DNA of 64,000 nt, from the NCBI RefSeq assembly GCF_036032445.1, contig NZ_CP107932.1, positions 870,501 to 934,500 of the forward strand. The letters run 5' to 3'. The translations under genes and the position numbers were made by a program. Positions 41,709-51,454 of this stretch are shown in pieces. The notes below the pieces were generated by a model. It did no database searches. It saw nothing but the letters and a program-made list of their open reading frames with translations, and was not told the origin of the DNA. Within the stretch, counting starts at the first letter, position 1. The number at the start of each line of letters is the position of its first letter. This DNA comes from Nocardia sp. NBC_00416 (lineage in GTDB: Bacteria > Actinomycetota > Actinomycetes > Mycobacteriales > Mycobacteriaceae).

Positions 41709-44459
41709 CTAACGGCCGGCCCGGATGAATCGCAGAATTGCCAGGCTGTCGTTCTGACGGCGGCCGGCCTGCTCTGTGTCGCCCATGGCCTGATACACCG
41801 TGCCGAGGTGGTAGAGGGCCAATCCCTCCAGAAGTCGCATGCGCGACGCACGGGCCATGGCCACCGCGCGGTGCCCGTGTCGCAACGCCTGGTCGTAGCG
41901 CGCGCGGTCACTGTACAGCGACGCCAAGCCGTACAGAGCGTGGGCTTGTGAGGGGAGGCTGTTGTATTCCTCGGCCAGGGCGAGGGATTCGTGCAGACAA
42001 TCCGCGGCCCGGTCGGGTCGTCCCTGTCCGAGGAGCAGCAGGCCCAGATGCGCCAGGGGCCAATGAGTACGGGAGCGACAGCCGGCCGATCGGTACATTT
42101 CGACGCATCGCCACAGGTGGCGTACGGCCTCTGCGGTCCGGCCGTCGTGTGCGTGCAGCATTCCCAGACTGCCGATGATCGCCGCCTCGGTCACCGTGTC
42201 GCCGCAGGTGGCGATCACGGCGGCGGCCGTTCGCATATCGTGGAAGGCCCCGGTGCGGTCTTCCCTGCGTGCCTTCAGCATGGCCAGGTGCCGCAATGCC
42301 AAGCCGTGGCCGATCAGGTCACCGCGGTCCCGGGCCACTTCCACCGCGGTGGTGTGCAGGGCCCATGCGTCGTCGAGGTACCAACCGAGATCGAGGTACC
42401 AGCCCAACGCTCTGGAGAGGCCGACGGCGTAGTAGCCCGGATCGCCCCGGCCGGGCGCGGTGGCACGCCGGAAGTGGGTCGCACCGGCGAGCAGTGCTGC
42501 GCGGACCATGGAATCGCGCTCGACATCGAGCCATTCCAGCGCCGCGGCGTGTGTGTCGAACACGCGGGCCACCGCGGTCTTTTCGGTGTGTATCTCCTCG
42601 TCGAGCGCATCGATGCGGACGGCGGCCGAGGACGCGGTCTGCAGGTAGTAGTCGAGCAGCCGCTCCAGGGCTGCGGCTCGGTCCGCGACGTCGTCTACGG
42701 TTTCGGACAGCTCCACGGCATAGGCACGCAACAGATCGTGCATGTGGTAGCGGCGCAACGCCGTCTGCTCGACCAGGTTCGCCCGCGCGAGCCGCTCGAG
42801 GCGGCGCCCGGTCGCTCGCGGATCGACCGAACCGATGAGCGCCGCGGCGGAGTACGCGTCGACCTCGAATCCGGGGTGCCGGCCGACCATCCGGAAGAGC
42901 TGTGCGGTCTCGGGCTCGAGCAGCCGGTACGAGGACGCGAAGACGGCGCGCACCGAAATCCGCGGGTCGTCCTCGATATCGAGCAGATCGAGAGACTGCT
43001 CGCCGGTGAGTTCGGCGACCAGATCGCGGATGCGGTGGCCCGGATGGGCTCTGATCCGCTCGGCCGCGATGCGCAGGGCAAGCGGCAGGTGGGCGCAGCG
43101 CTGGGCGAGTTCGGCCGCCGCCTCCGGTTCGGCGGGATGATCGCTGAGAAGTTCGCGGAGCAATGACCCGGATTCACCGGCTGTCATCGGAGCCAGTTCG
43201 ATCCGCAGCGCGCCGTCCCGGGCGGCCAGGCCGGCCAGGGCGTCCCGGCTGGTGATCGCCACGAAGACGCCGGGTGCGCCGGGGAGCAACGGACGGACCT
43301 GCTCGCTGCCGCCGGCATTGTCGAGGATGATGATGAGCCGTTTCCGGGCCACGAGCGTACGGAACAGGGCGGCTCGCTCGGCCGGTGCGGCCGGCACCGC
43401 GCTTCCCTCGACCCCGAGCGCCCGGAGCACGGTGGCCAGGGCGTCCCTGGCCGCGACCGGTTCGTCGTTTCCGTACCCCTGCAGGTCGATGAATATCTGA
43501 CCGTCGGGGAACGACTCCAGGATCCGGTGTGCCCACCGAACGACCAACGCGGTCTTCCCGACCCCACCGCCGCCCACCACCGCGCAGATACGTGCCGTGC
43601 CGGTGGCGGCTGCGAAACGATCGAGCCGGCTCAGTTCGTCGGCACGCCCGACAAAAGCTCTTACATCATGAGGAAGCTGCCTCGGGACCGCGGCCGTGTC
43701 GGCCGGTGATACCGGTTCGATTTCAGTTCCGGCCAGGATCTGTGCTTCGAGCCGGCGCAGGTCCGGGCCCGGATCCAACCCGAGCTCGTCGACGAGAACG
43801 GTGCGGGCGTCGCGATAGGCGCCCAAGGCGTCTCCGCGCCTGCCCGCGTGGTACAGCCCGGTGATGAGCAATTCGTGCAACCGCTCACGCAACGGATTCC
43901 GGTGCAGGAGCGCGGGCAGTTCATCGAGGACGACCTGGGGTCTGCCCGCGCGCAGCTCGGCGGCGAAGAGTTGTTCGAGGGCGGCCAGTCGGCGCTCGGA
44001 CAACCGCTGGATCTCCGCGGCCAGATCGGGCAGGTCTATGCCCTCGAAAGGGGCGCCGTGCCAGAGTCGGATCGCCTCGCGGATGAGTCCGATGCAGCGG
44101 CCCGGATCATGGGCGTGCGCGCCCGCTCGGTCGAGGAGCGCGCAGAACAGCTGGGAATCCAGCTCGTCGTTGCCCACCCGGAGCCGGTAGCCGCCGCTTT
44201 CCGCGGTGAGGCGGTCCGGTTCGTCGAGGAGCGCGCGCACCCGGTGCATCAGTACTTGCAGGCGGCCCAGAGTCTCGGGGCTGCGCGGCTCCCGCCAGAG
44301 GATCTCGACCAGGGCATCGATCGACACCGGTTCGTTCGCGTGCAACAGCAGCGTGGCCATCAGATTGCGGCGCAGGGCCCCGGACACCTCCACCGTCTCG
44401 TTCGCGTGGTGTATCCGAAGCGGGCCCAGCACCGCGAAAAGCGGTGTTCGTCCGGTCAT
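41709..44459 (-). CDS. AfsR/SARP-type regulator: winged helix, BTAD, NB-ARC NTPase, TPR repeats
   Basis: 916 aa. Residues 1-95 form an OmpR-like SARP DNA-binding domain (AVLGPLRIHHANETVEVSGALRRNLMATLLLHANEPV). The BTAD follows to about 250 (LRERLHELLITGLYHAGRRGDAL ... DELGLDPGPDLRRLE). Next is an NB-ARC-type STAND NTPase with Walker A GGGGVGKTA (about 294) and Walker B LIIILDNAGG. TPR-like helices fill the last third. SARP regulators of this size integrate signals and activate neighbouring gene clusters. Its ATG overlaps the stop of the upstream DUF5632-like gene (ATGA), tying it to the T7SS neighbourhood, so control of this locus is a fair inference. Confidence 0.92.
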   Translation of the reverse strand: MTGRTPLFAVLGPLRIHHANETVEVSGALRRNLMATLLLHANEPVSIDALVEILWREPRSPETLGRLQVLMHRVRALLDEPDRLTAESGGYRLRVGNDELDSQLFCALLDRAGAHAHDPGRCIGLIREAIRLWHGAPFEGIDLPDLAAEIQRLSERRLAALEQLFAAELRAGRPQVVLDELPALLHRNPLRERLHELLITGLYHAGRRGDALGAYRDARTVLVDELGLDPGPDLRRLEAQILAGTEIEPVSPADTAAVPRQLPHDVRAFVGRADELSRLDRFAAATGTARICAVVGGGGVGKTALVVRWAHRILESFPDGQIFIDLQGYGNDEPVAARDALATVLRALGVEGSAVPAAPAERAALFRTLVARKRLIIILDNAGGSEQVRPLLPGAPGVFVAITSRDALAGLAARDGALRIELAPMTAGESGSLLRELLSDHPAEPEAAAELAQRCAHLPLALRIAAERIRAHPGHRIRDLVAELTGEQSLDLLDIEDDPRISVRAVFASSYRLLEPETAQLFRMVGRHPGFEVDAYSAAALIGSVDPRATGRRLERLARANLVEQTALRRYHMHDLLRAYAVELSETVDDVADRAAALERLLDYYLQTASSAAVRIDALDEEIHTEKTAVARVFDTHAAALEWLDVERDSMVRAALLAGATHFRRATAPGRGDPGYYAVGLSRALGWYLDLGWYLDDAWALHTTAVEVARDRGDLIGHGLALRHLAMLKARREDRTGAFHDMRTAAAVIATCGDTVTEAAIIGSLGMLHAHDGRTAEAVRHLWRCVEMYRSAGCRSRTHWPLAHLGLLLLGQGRPDRAADCLHESLALAEEYNSLPSQAHALYGLASLYSDRARYDQALRHGHRAVAMARASRMRLLEGLALYHLGTVYQAMGDTEQAGRRQNDSLAILRFIRAGR

Positions 44460-46891
44460 TCGGCATCGAGCCCGGGGATATCGGCCGGCGGGTCCGGCGC
44501 CGACGGGAATTGCGGGTGGTCGACTATGTGGCTGTACGCATAGATCGCGTCGCGGAGCACCTGGCGCGAGGGTGCGGCACTCGCGGACAACAGCGCCAGT
44601 TCGTTACAGCGGCGTTCGAAGGTCAGCGTGCGCACGATCTCCGCCTCGATCGGGTCGACGTGAATGTGCCCCAGCTCCATCCCCGCGGGGTCGGTCCGCC
44701 GCATCCGTGCCGAGGCCGCGAGGGCCAGGTCCCGGGCCACGAGCTCATCACACCATTCACCGGCCGATAACCGGCCGGTTCGCTGTGCTGTGAGGATACG
44801 GTGGCGGACCGCACGTACCGCGGCCACTTCGTCGTCCATCTCCGCGACGGTGCTCGTGAATCGCGCGTGTACCTCCCACGCCAGTTCCGTGCAGCGCTGC
44901 CCCACTCGGTGCCCGGCGACGGTGTCGAGTTCTGCCGATCGGTACGACGAGGCCGCGATATCGAGCCGGTCGACGAAACCGGAGTTCGGTGCGGCCAGGT
45001 CCATCGCTTCGCCGGACGGCGGAACCGGCCCCGCCACCACCGCTCCGGCGCACCACGGCTGTATTCCGGCCACGTTCCCGGATGAGACGATCGCGGACAG
45101 TTTCGACCCGGTTCTCGTCTCCCGGACCGCGGCGAATTCGACCAGAATCCGTGCCGGGTCGCGCACTGCCTCCCATGCCGCACCGATGCTGCCGAAGGTT
45201 TCGCTCGACGACCAGGGCAGCGATATCCAAGGCGGTAACCGGATGCCCGCGGGCAGCCAGCCGCGGCCCTCCCCGGAGGTCAGAAAGACATGTGCGCCTC
45301 GCTCGTCGCGCAATACGGCGACCGACCAGTCCAGCCCCATCTTCGGATCCACCGCTGCCAGGACACCGCCGAGTAGTGCTCGCGCCAGGTCGGCATCGAG
45401 GTTTCCCGGGGCGGACTCGTAAGACGGGGCGACGCCTGGCACGGGGACCGCAGCCTGTTGCGTGGGTGTGGATACCGGAGGAGACGGAATAGGCAGCGGG
45501 GGAGGAGGGTTCGCCGCCGGCGCCCAGACCGGGGTGGGCACCGGGGTCCGGTCCGGACGCGGCGGACCGGCACTCGGGGCTTGCGCCGAGGTCCCCGGTG
45601 GACTCGCCGGTCCGTCCTGCCGGACAGGTCGTCGTCCGGCGCCGGTGGCCCGGCCGATTCCGGTTCCGGTTGGTGTGGTCGTGGCCGTCGCTTCCGATCC
45701 GATGTCGGCTCCGCGGTCCGGTGGCGCGGGTGTGGTCCTTGCCCCGTCGGGGTCGAGCCGTGGGTCCCACTCCAGCGGCGTCCGGTGCGGATCATGCGGG
45801 GTGAGGGGGATTTGTGTGTTCGACGCGGTCGCCTCGAAGGAAGGGAGGGCGGACTCGTGCGGCGGTAGGTTCCGCTCGTGGTCGGGGGTTCTGTCGGGGT
45901 GCGCCGAGACGGTGTCGAGCTGCATTGCAGGCCGATCCGGCTCGGAAAGGGCAGCCGGCGCCGACGAGGCCCATCCCGGTGGTTCGGGCGGCAGTTCGGG
46001 CACCGGCACGCCCTGCGGATCGGGAACATGTGTGGGCGGCGTATCGACGGATCGCGCGGACGCGCCGAGCGCCGGCTCGGGCGGAGGCTGCGATCCGGGT
46101 GGAATAGTCGGTCGCCGGTCTGCTACCGGTTCCGGACCGACTCTGCCCGGACGGTCGTCCTCGGTCTCCGCCGAGCGCGCCGGTCCGGAGCCGCGGTCGG
46201 TGGCCGGCGACCCCGACGCGGTGGATGGGGGCCGGCCCAACAGTTCGGTCAGGCCGGGCGGAAGCAAGGGGAATCGAATATCGCGACGCGGGTCGATCGG
46301 GATCTCTGGTGCCGCGTCGGTATCGGGGACACCACCGATACCGTGCGACGGCTTCCCTCCCTCGGACCGGGGCTCCACCTCTTCAGGGGCGGGCTGCCGC
46401 AGCAGTTCCGCGATCCTTCTCAGCATCGGTGCGGTCGTCCGGTCGAGGTCCGATCCCGCGGAAGCGACGACGTCGGTCACATCGGCACGCGCGGCCGCGA
46501 CGATATCGTCGATGTTCGTGCCGTGATATCGGACCGAATCATGGTGGATCAGGTCCACGGCCTGTTCGACGATGCGGCTGATCGCGCGACGTGCGTGGTC
46601 GACAGAATCCGAGCACGCGCCCAGGAATTCAGCGACGACCCGCAGTGCTTCCTGGTGGGCCGTCATCGTGCGTTCTATGGCCAGCACGGCGTCCTTGACC
46701 GGTTGTAACCCCGTGCTGGATTGCACGACCTCGTCGAGTTGCGCTCGCGACCGTCGCACGTCGGCGATCGGAACGGAGACCGTTGTATCGCGCACCCTGA
46801 ATTCCAACGTGGACAACATCGCCGGCGATATCTCCGGCCAGTTCGCGCCGACGATTGCACCCCAATATGGAATGTCGTGTTCAGGTGCCAT
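44456..46891 (-). CDS. Large ESX-associated protein: helical N-terminus, proline-rich middle, DUF5632/DUF5631-like C-terminus
   Basis: 811 aa. Residues 1-165 are helical and WXG/EspC-like in pattern. Residues 165-500 are a proline/acid-rich disordered linker. From about 510, LDWSVAVLRDERGAHVFLTSGEGRGWLPAGIRLP and the helical remainder resemble the C-terminal region of mycobacterial Rv3899c-type proteins (DUF5632 then DUF5631), also encoded near ESX clusters. It is probably a T7SS substrate or accessory factor. No Shine-Dalgarno is seen before ATG 46891; a CATAAT hexamer (46911-46906 on this strand) would give a very short leader. It is co-transcribed with the SARP gene. Confidence 0.75.
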   Translation of the reverse strand: MAPEHDIPYWGAIVGANWPEISPAMLSTLEFRVRDTTVSVPIADVRRSRAQLDEVVQSSTGLQPVKDAVLAIERTMTAHQEALRVVAEFLGACSDSVDHARRAISRIVEQAVDLIHHDSVRYHGTNIDDIVAAARADVTDVVASAGSDLDRTTAPMLRRIAELLRQPAPEEVEPRSEGGKPSHGIGGVPDTDAAPEIPIDPRRDIRFPLLPPGLTELLGRPPSTASGSPATDRGSGPARSAETEDDRPGRVGPEPVADRRPTIPPGSQPPPEPALGASARSVDTPPTHVPDPQGVPVPELPPEPPGWASSAPAALSEPDRPAMQLDTVSAHPDRTPDHERNLPPHESALPSFEATASNTQIPLTPHDPHRTPLEWDPRLDPDGARTTPAPPDRGADIGSEATATTTPTGTGIGRATGAGRRPVRQDGPASPPGTSAQAPSAGPPRPDRTPVPTPVWAPAANPPPPLPIPSPPVSTPTQQAAVPVPGVAPSYESAPGNLDADLARALLGGVLAAVDPKMGLDWSVAVLRDERGAHVFLTSGEGRGWLPAGIRLPPWISLPWSSSETFGSIGAAWEAVRDPARILVEFAAVRETRTGSKLSAIVSSGNVAGIQPWCAGAVVAGPVPPSGEAMDLAAPNSGFVDRLDIAASSYRSAELDTVAGHRVGQRCTELAWEVHARFTSTVAEMDDEVAAVRAVRHRILTAQRTGRLSAGEWCDELVARDLALAASARMRRTDPAGMELGHIHVDPIEAEIVRTLTFERRCNELALLSASAAPSRQVLRDAIYAYSHIVDHPQFPSAPDPPADIPGLDAE

Positions 46892-46952
46892 CGCGGTAAT
46901 TTTCGATTATGCCCAAGATTGGGGACCCGGAAACATTGGAGAATGTAAGTAT
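46892..46952. promoter_or_regulatory. AT-rich divergent promoter region
   Basis: 61 bases between the DUF5632-like gene (minus) and an OmpR-type regulator (plus), clearly richer in A/T than its surroundings. On the minus strand, CATAAT (46911-46906) is a good -10 match, leaving only about 8 bases of leader. On the plus strand, GGAGA (46938-46942) serves the regulator start at 46953. No convincing -35 or operator was found. Confidence 0.4.
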
Positions 46953-47765
46953 ATGTTGGGTCAGACGAGCATTTCGAGATATGGATGGGGCATGCGGCTG
47001 GCGGTGGCGGAGGGCAGTGGGCCCGGATCGGACCTCACGGAAACACTGCGGACACGCGGGCATCGTGCCGAACGGATCGATTGGTCGGCGGAGCCGTTCG
47101 TGTCGTTGTCCGAGTACGACGCGGTCGTGCTCGATCTGGCCGCACCCGGAATGGACGGTATGCGTGTCCTGCATCGGGTGCGGTCGTCGGGGCGGATTCC
47201 GGTGCTGGCCGTCGGCGCGCGGGCAGATGAGCGCTATGTGGTACGGGCGCTGCGGGGTGGTGCAGACGATTACCTCGTGAAGCCCGCACGCGTCGGCGAG
47301 CTGATCGCCCGATTGGAAACCCTGCTGCGCCGGACAGCCACAACAACCCACGGGGCCGGTGGAATCGTGGTCGCCGGTGATGTCGTGGTCGATCTCGGAG
47401 CCCGCTGTGTCCAGGTGGCGCGTACGCGAGTGACGTTGACGCCCAAAGAATTCCAACTGCTCAGCATCCTCGTCGAGCGTCCCGGTGTTCCGGTCGGCCG
47501 ACAGCACCTCATGGATCGGGTGTGGGGAGACGCGCACGTTTCCGTGTCGAAGTCGCTCGATGTCCACATGGCCTGCCTCAGGTCCAAACTCGACCGGCCC
47601 GGACTGATCGCCACGATCCGCGGTTACGGCTACCGTTGGAGCGGGGATTCCGTGCCCGGACCGGGAACCTCGGCCGGGGCGGACCGTTCGCAAGGTGGCG
47701 GCGATCCGGCTCGGCCGGTCACCGGAGATTCTGCACGAGACCCCGGCCATAAAGGTAACGGATGA
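46953..47765 (+). CDS. OmpR/PhoB-type response regulator, second in the locus
   Basis: 270 aa from ATG 46953, with GGAGA 10 bases upstream; ATG 46992 would start directly at receiver strand 1 (MRLAVAEG) and is the alternative. The receiver keeps the Asp (DAVVLDLAAPGMDGMRVL) and Lys (DDYLVKPAR), but the acidic pair is reduced to one Glu. The winged helix is standard (LTPKEFQLLSILVERPG ... SLDVHMACLRSKLDRPGLIATIRGYGYRW). The C-terminal 35 residues are disordered and end inside the convergent hydroxylase-like gene (47-base overlap). No kinase is nearby. Confidence 0.85.
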   Translation: MLGQTSISRYGWGMRLAVAEGSGPGSDLTETLRTRGHRAERIDWSAEPFVSLSEYDAVVLDLAAPGMDGMRVLHRVRSSGRIPVLAVGARADERYVVRALRGGADDYLVKPARVGELIARLETLLRRTATTTHGAGGIVVAGDVVVDLGARCVQVARTRVTLTPKEFQLLSILVERPGVPVGRQHLMDRVWGDAHVSVSKSLDVHMACLRSKLDRPGLIATIRGYGYRWSGDSVPGPGTSAGADRSQGGGDPARPVTGDSARDPGHKGNG

Positions 47766-48417
47766 ACACACTGACCAGCCGGTTCAAGGCATGGAAGGGG
47801 AGCGGCAGCGGTCGCAGCACGTCGACGATGAGGACCACGCGCAGCTCGTCGGCGTCGTTGTGGACCTCGTGCTCCCAGCTGTCGTCGAAGAGGATGCTCT
47901 CCCGCTCGCGCCAGGTATGCGTGACGTCTTTGACCCGGATGCTCGGCGGATTGCGGGCCGGTACGACCAGCGGCAGGTGGTAGCGCAGGTAGCCGCGATA
48001 CGGTCCGCAATGGGCCGGGATCGACTTGCCGCCTTCCAGGAACGAGAAAAAGGCTTGGAACAAGTCGGGCATGCCGTCGATCACCGCACAGGTCTGTGGG
48101 CAGCGCTGCCGGTTACCGGCCGGCTTCTCGCCCATCGCGTACAGCAGGAACACCTTCCAGCGATGCGGCGTCGCGGAGGAAATGGGCCGCTGTGCGGCGT
48201 CGACGTCGTGATATTCCGGCAGGCCCTCCCAGTCCGACAGCAGGGGCACGAGTTCAGCGGAGATGGCGTCGGCGTTGCGGTCGATCTCCCGCAGGGCCGG
48301 GTAGGTCTTGTCGATATCGAAGAACACCTCGCGGCGGCGACCGCCGACATGCAGATCGAGCACCGCGTTGACGAGTCGCAGCGGCAGGTCGCTGAGCGCG
48401 AACAGGGTCGCATTCAT
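47719..48417 (-). CDS. Aspartyl/asparaginyl beta-hydroxylase-type Fe(II)/2-oxoglutarate dioxygenase
   Basis: 232 aa. The PF05118 signature is clear: His136 in IPAHCGPYRGYLRYHLPL, His183 in FDDSWEHEVHND and Arg193 in LRVVLIVDV, that is, the two iron His ligands and the 2-oxoglutarate Arg. Relatives hydroxylate Asp/Asn in proteins, lipid A acyl chains or small molecules; the target here is unknown. Its last residues run over the end of the regulator gene on the other strand. It diverges from the ceramidase gene over 281 bases in which I see no gene. Confidence 0.85.
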   Translation of the reverse strand: MNATLFALSDLPLRLVNAVLDLHVGGRRREVFFDIDKTYPALREIDRNADAISAELVPLLSDWEGLPEYHDVDAAQRPISSATPHRWKVFLLYAMGEKPAGNRQRCPQTCAVIDGMPDLFQAFFSFLEGGKSIPAHCGPYRGYLRYHLPLVVPARNPPSIRVKDVTHTWRERESILFDDSWEHEVHNDADELRVVLIVDVLRPLPLPFHALNRLVSVFIRYLYGRGLVQNLR

Positions 48418-48698
48418 GCGGCGAGTCTATGGCGCGATGGACCAGGTACGAAGGGCCTGATCCCGGCGCGTCAGCCGCATGCGAGGGTGCGTGGCCGGTC
48501 CGGGGCCGGAGATCGTCTGCTGCCACCACCAGGGTGGCGACATCGGCTACCCCTGCGGTGAGCTTTCACCGCATCGTGCGGCAGCCCTAAACCGTGGCTA
48601 CGCAACGAAATCCCGTCGTTCGTCCTTGCTAGTTTGTCGGTGCAACGAATCGGGAACCGGCCCCCGGACCGATTCCAACAGGACGGAAGAAGAGGTCG

Positions 48699-50675
48699 AT
48701 GTCGGAGACGAACTATTTGCCCGAGCGCCATTTGGTCGGGCGGGCCATCGCCGACATCACCGGAGAACCGGCCGAGGTCGGCATGCTCGGTTACGGCAAA
48801 GCCGATCAGACGACCACCGGAATACATCTGCGGTTGCGCGCTCGTGCTTTCGTCTTCGCGGACCCGCTCACCGATCGGCGGGTGCTGCTGGTCGTGACCG
48901 ACCTGCCGCTGATCTTCTCCAGCATCACCCAGGAAGTGCTGCGCCGCCTGGCCGAGCGCTTCGGCGACACCTACACCGAGTCCAACGTGATGCTCACCGC
49001 GACCCACACCCACTGCGGGCCCGGCGGCTACTCGCACCACCGGTTGTACAACAGCTCGATCGGTTTCCGCCCCAAGACCTTCGCCGCAATCGTCGACGGG
49101 ATCGTCGAGGCGGCCGAGCAGGCGCACGAGGATCTCGCACCGGGCACCCTGCGCCTGATACACGGCGAACTACGTGAGGCCAGCGTCAATCGCTCGCGTG
49201 CGGCATTCGACCGCAATCCGCAGGAGGACAAGGAGTTCTTTCCCGACGCGATCGACCCGCAGACGACCGTGCTGCGCATCGACCGCGAAGGCGAATCGGT
49301 CGGCGCCATCAACTGGTTCGCCACCCACGGCACGTCGATGACCAACCGGAACACGCTGATCAGCGGGGACAACAAAGGATACGCCGCCTATCACTGGGAG
49401 CGCGTGGTCGAGGGCGTGGACTATCTGGCGGATCCGGATCCCGACTTCGTCGCGGCCTTCGCGCAGACCAACGCCGGTGATATGTCGCCCAACCTGGACG
49501 GTAGGCCCGGTCACGGCCCTACCGGCGACGAATGCGAGAACACCCGGATCCTCGGCCTGCGCCAGTACGAGGCCGCGGCGAAACTGGCCGCGGGGTACAT
49601 GCCTCGAATGGCCGGCAGTATCGATCACCGCTTCGTGCATGTCGATCTGTCCGCGGTGACCGTGTCCGCGGAGTTCACCGGAGACGAGCGCGAGCACCGT
49701 ACCGGCAGACCTGCCGGAGGTGCGGCCGCCTTCGCCGGCGCGGGGTACGACGGGCCCACCCACTGGAAGACCTTTCGGGAGGGCCGTAATCCGGGCTGGG
49801 ATGTGCTGTCGCGGTGGGCGTACCGGTTCGCGCCGGCGCTGCGGGATGCGCAGGCGCCCAAAGCGATCGTCGCTCCGGGTGGCCTGCTCAATCGGTTCGG
49901 GCCCTATGTGCAGGAGATCGTTCCGGTCCAGCTGTTCCAGGTCGGCGAGCTGTATCTGCTGGGTATTCCGGGCGAGGTGACGATCACCGCCGGCCTGCGG
50001 TTGCGGCGCACGGTGGCGGCCGCCCTCGGCGCCGAGGTGGCCAACGTCCTGGTCGCTGGATACAGCAATGCCTATATCCATTACGTCACGACTCCCGAGG
50101 AGTACGACGCCCAGCACTACGAGGGCGCGAGCACTCTGTTCGGCCGATGGGAGCTGCCGGCCCTGCAGCAGATCGCGGCGAAGCTCGCGACCGCGATGCA
50201 GGACGGCAGCGCGGTACCGTCCGATATCACGGCGCCCGATCTGGCAGCGCTGCAGCGACCCGCGGAGACTGCACCGCAGCCGGACTTTCCGCCGGTGGGA
50301 CACCACTTCGGCGATGTGCTCACCGAGCCGGCGTCCGCCTATCGGGCCGGGGAGCGGGTGGCCGTCGAATTCGCCGGCGCGCACCCCAACCACGATCTGC
50401 ATCGCGGCAGCACGTATCTCATGGTGCAGCGGCGCGACGAGCAGCGCTGGCGAACGATCGCCGGCGACGGAGACTGGGCGACCACCTTCAGCTGGTCTCC
50501 TGGCCCCGCCTCGAGCTCGCGAGTCACCATCGTCTGGCACAGCCCCTTGGACGCGACACCCGGCAGCTACCGGATCCGGTACTTCGGCGACGCCGTGAAT
50601 CTCGGTGGCGACCGCGTCCCCATCAGCGGCACCTCACCCGAGTTCCGGATCGACGGCGAGGATCACGACACCTGA
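48699..50675 (+). CDS. Neutral ceramidase
   Basis: 658 aa, ATG 48699 with GAAGAGG upstream. Zinc-site residues are visible: His103 and His105 in THTHCGPGG and His210 in WFATHGTSM. The nucleophile loop NAGDMSPN (Ser263) and C-terminal PFVVYSN-like AGYSNAYIHYVTTPEEY match bacterial and mammalian neutral ceramidases, with the final beta-sandwich (about 530-655). The enzyme splits ceramide into sphingosine and fatty acid. No signal peptide is apparent at the chosen start, unlike secreted bacterial ceramidases. Sphingolipids are mainly host or fungal lipids, so this may serve nutrition or host interaction. Confidence 0.9.
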   Translation: MSETNYLPERHLVGRAIADITGEPAEVGMLGYGKADQTTTGIHLRLRARAFVFADPLTDRRVLLVVTDLPLIFSSITQEVLRRLAERFGDTYTESNVMLTATHTHCGPGGYSHHRLYNSSIGFRPKTFAAIVDGIVEAAEQAHEDLAPGTLRLIHGELREASVNRSRAAFDRNPQEDKEFFPDAIDPQTTVLRIDREGESVGAINWFATHGTSMTNRNTLISGDNKGYAAYHWERVVEGVDYLADPDPDFVAAFAQTNAGDMSPNLDGRPGHGPTGDECENTRILGLRQYEAAAKLAAGYMPRMAGSIDHRFVHVDLSAVTVSAEFTGDEREHRTGRPAGGAAAFAGAGYDGPTHWKTFREGRNPGWDVLSRWAYRFAPALRDAQAPKAIVAPGGLLNRFGPYVQEIVPVQLFQVGELYLLGIPGEVTITAGLRLRRTVAAALGAEVANVLVAGYSNAYIHYVTTPEEYDAQHYEGASTLFGRWELPALQQIAAKLATAMQDGSAVPSDITAPDLAALQRPAETAPQPDFPPVGHHFGDVLTEPASAYRAGERVAVEFAGAHPNHDLHRGSTYLMVQRRDEQRWRTIAGDGDWATTFSWSPGPASSSRVTIVWHSPLDATPGSYRIRYFGDAVNLGGDRVPISGTSPEFRIDGEDHDT

Positions 50676-50888
50676 TCACAACCGCACCCGAACCGCGCGA
50701 CGGACCGGACTCGCTCACTGAATGCTATCGGCCGCCGCGGTCGGGGAGTCCGGGACGGCCCATGATGGTGGGGCGTGCGCCGGCAGTTGAAGATAGTAGG
50801 CGATCGCGAACCGGTCGCCACCTGGTTCTATCGGTGACAAGTAGATAGGCTCGGACACTGTCGATATTGATTCGAGTGAAGGACACCC

Positions 50889-51401
50889 GTGGCATCAGCG
50901 ACGTTTCTGACGTTGATCGCGGCATTTGCTGGGACGGGTGAGATCGGGCCGCTGCATTGCGGATCGGGCCGCGAAGAGGTGGTTCGCGGGTTGCGGAAAT
51001 TGGCGTTGCTCGCACCGGGCGACACCGTCTGCGGCGACCTCGACAAGTTCGGTAGCGTCGAAGTCGGGCTCAGCCAGGACGTGCTGGTCCTACTCGGCCT
51101 CGACAGCGACGGTGACTGCTCCTTCGAACTTCTCGGACGACTCGGACAGGACGGACACAGGTCCGAGCACGTGCACTACCAGGAAGTTCTCGATGCCCCG
51201 GCGCAACAGGCGGTTCCCTGGTCGACAGATCCCGCAGCGACCTTCCCCGGCCAGCGAGCCATCAGGACAGCCTGCGGCGTCTCACTCTCGTTCACCGACG
51301 ATCACTCCGAACGGGTGACAGCCGACTCATGTCCCGAGTGCGTACGCGAGCCGCTGCCCGGACTGCTGCTGCACTCCATATATGCCAGTATCCCGACCTG
51401 A
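50889..51401 (+). CDS. Hypothetical protein, 170 aa
   Basis: GTG 50889 with GAAGGA 6 bases upstream. Good codon composition supports a real gene. The N-terminus is mildly hydrophobic (ATFLTLIAAFAG), and later parts are acidic with several Cys and His, including DSCPEC near residue 148, which might bind a metal. No family is recognised. It is convergent with the SDR gene, 53 bases apart, and follows a 213-base gap without visible genes after the ceramidase. Confidence 0.6.
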   Translation: MASATFLTLIAAFAGTGEIGPLHCGSGREEVVRGLRKLALLAPGDTVCGDLDKFGSVEVGLSQDVLVLLGLDSDGDCSFELLGRLGQDGHRSEHVHYQEVLDAPAQQAVPWSTDPAATFPGQRAIRTACGVSLSFTDDHSERVTADSCPECVREPLPGLLLHSIYASIPT

Positions 51402-51454
51402 AGCGCGGATCGGAGACCCGACCCGGCGACGGCGGCAGATCGCTTGCCCGGGCG

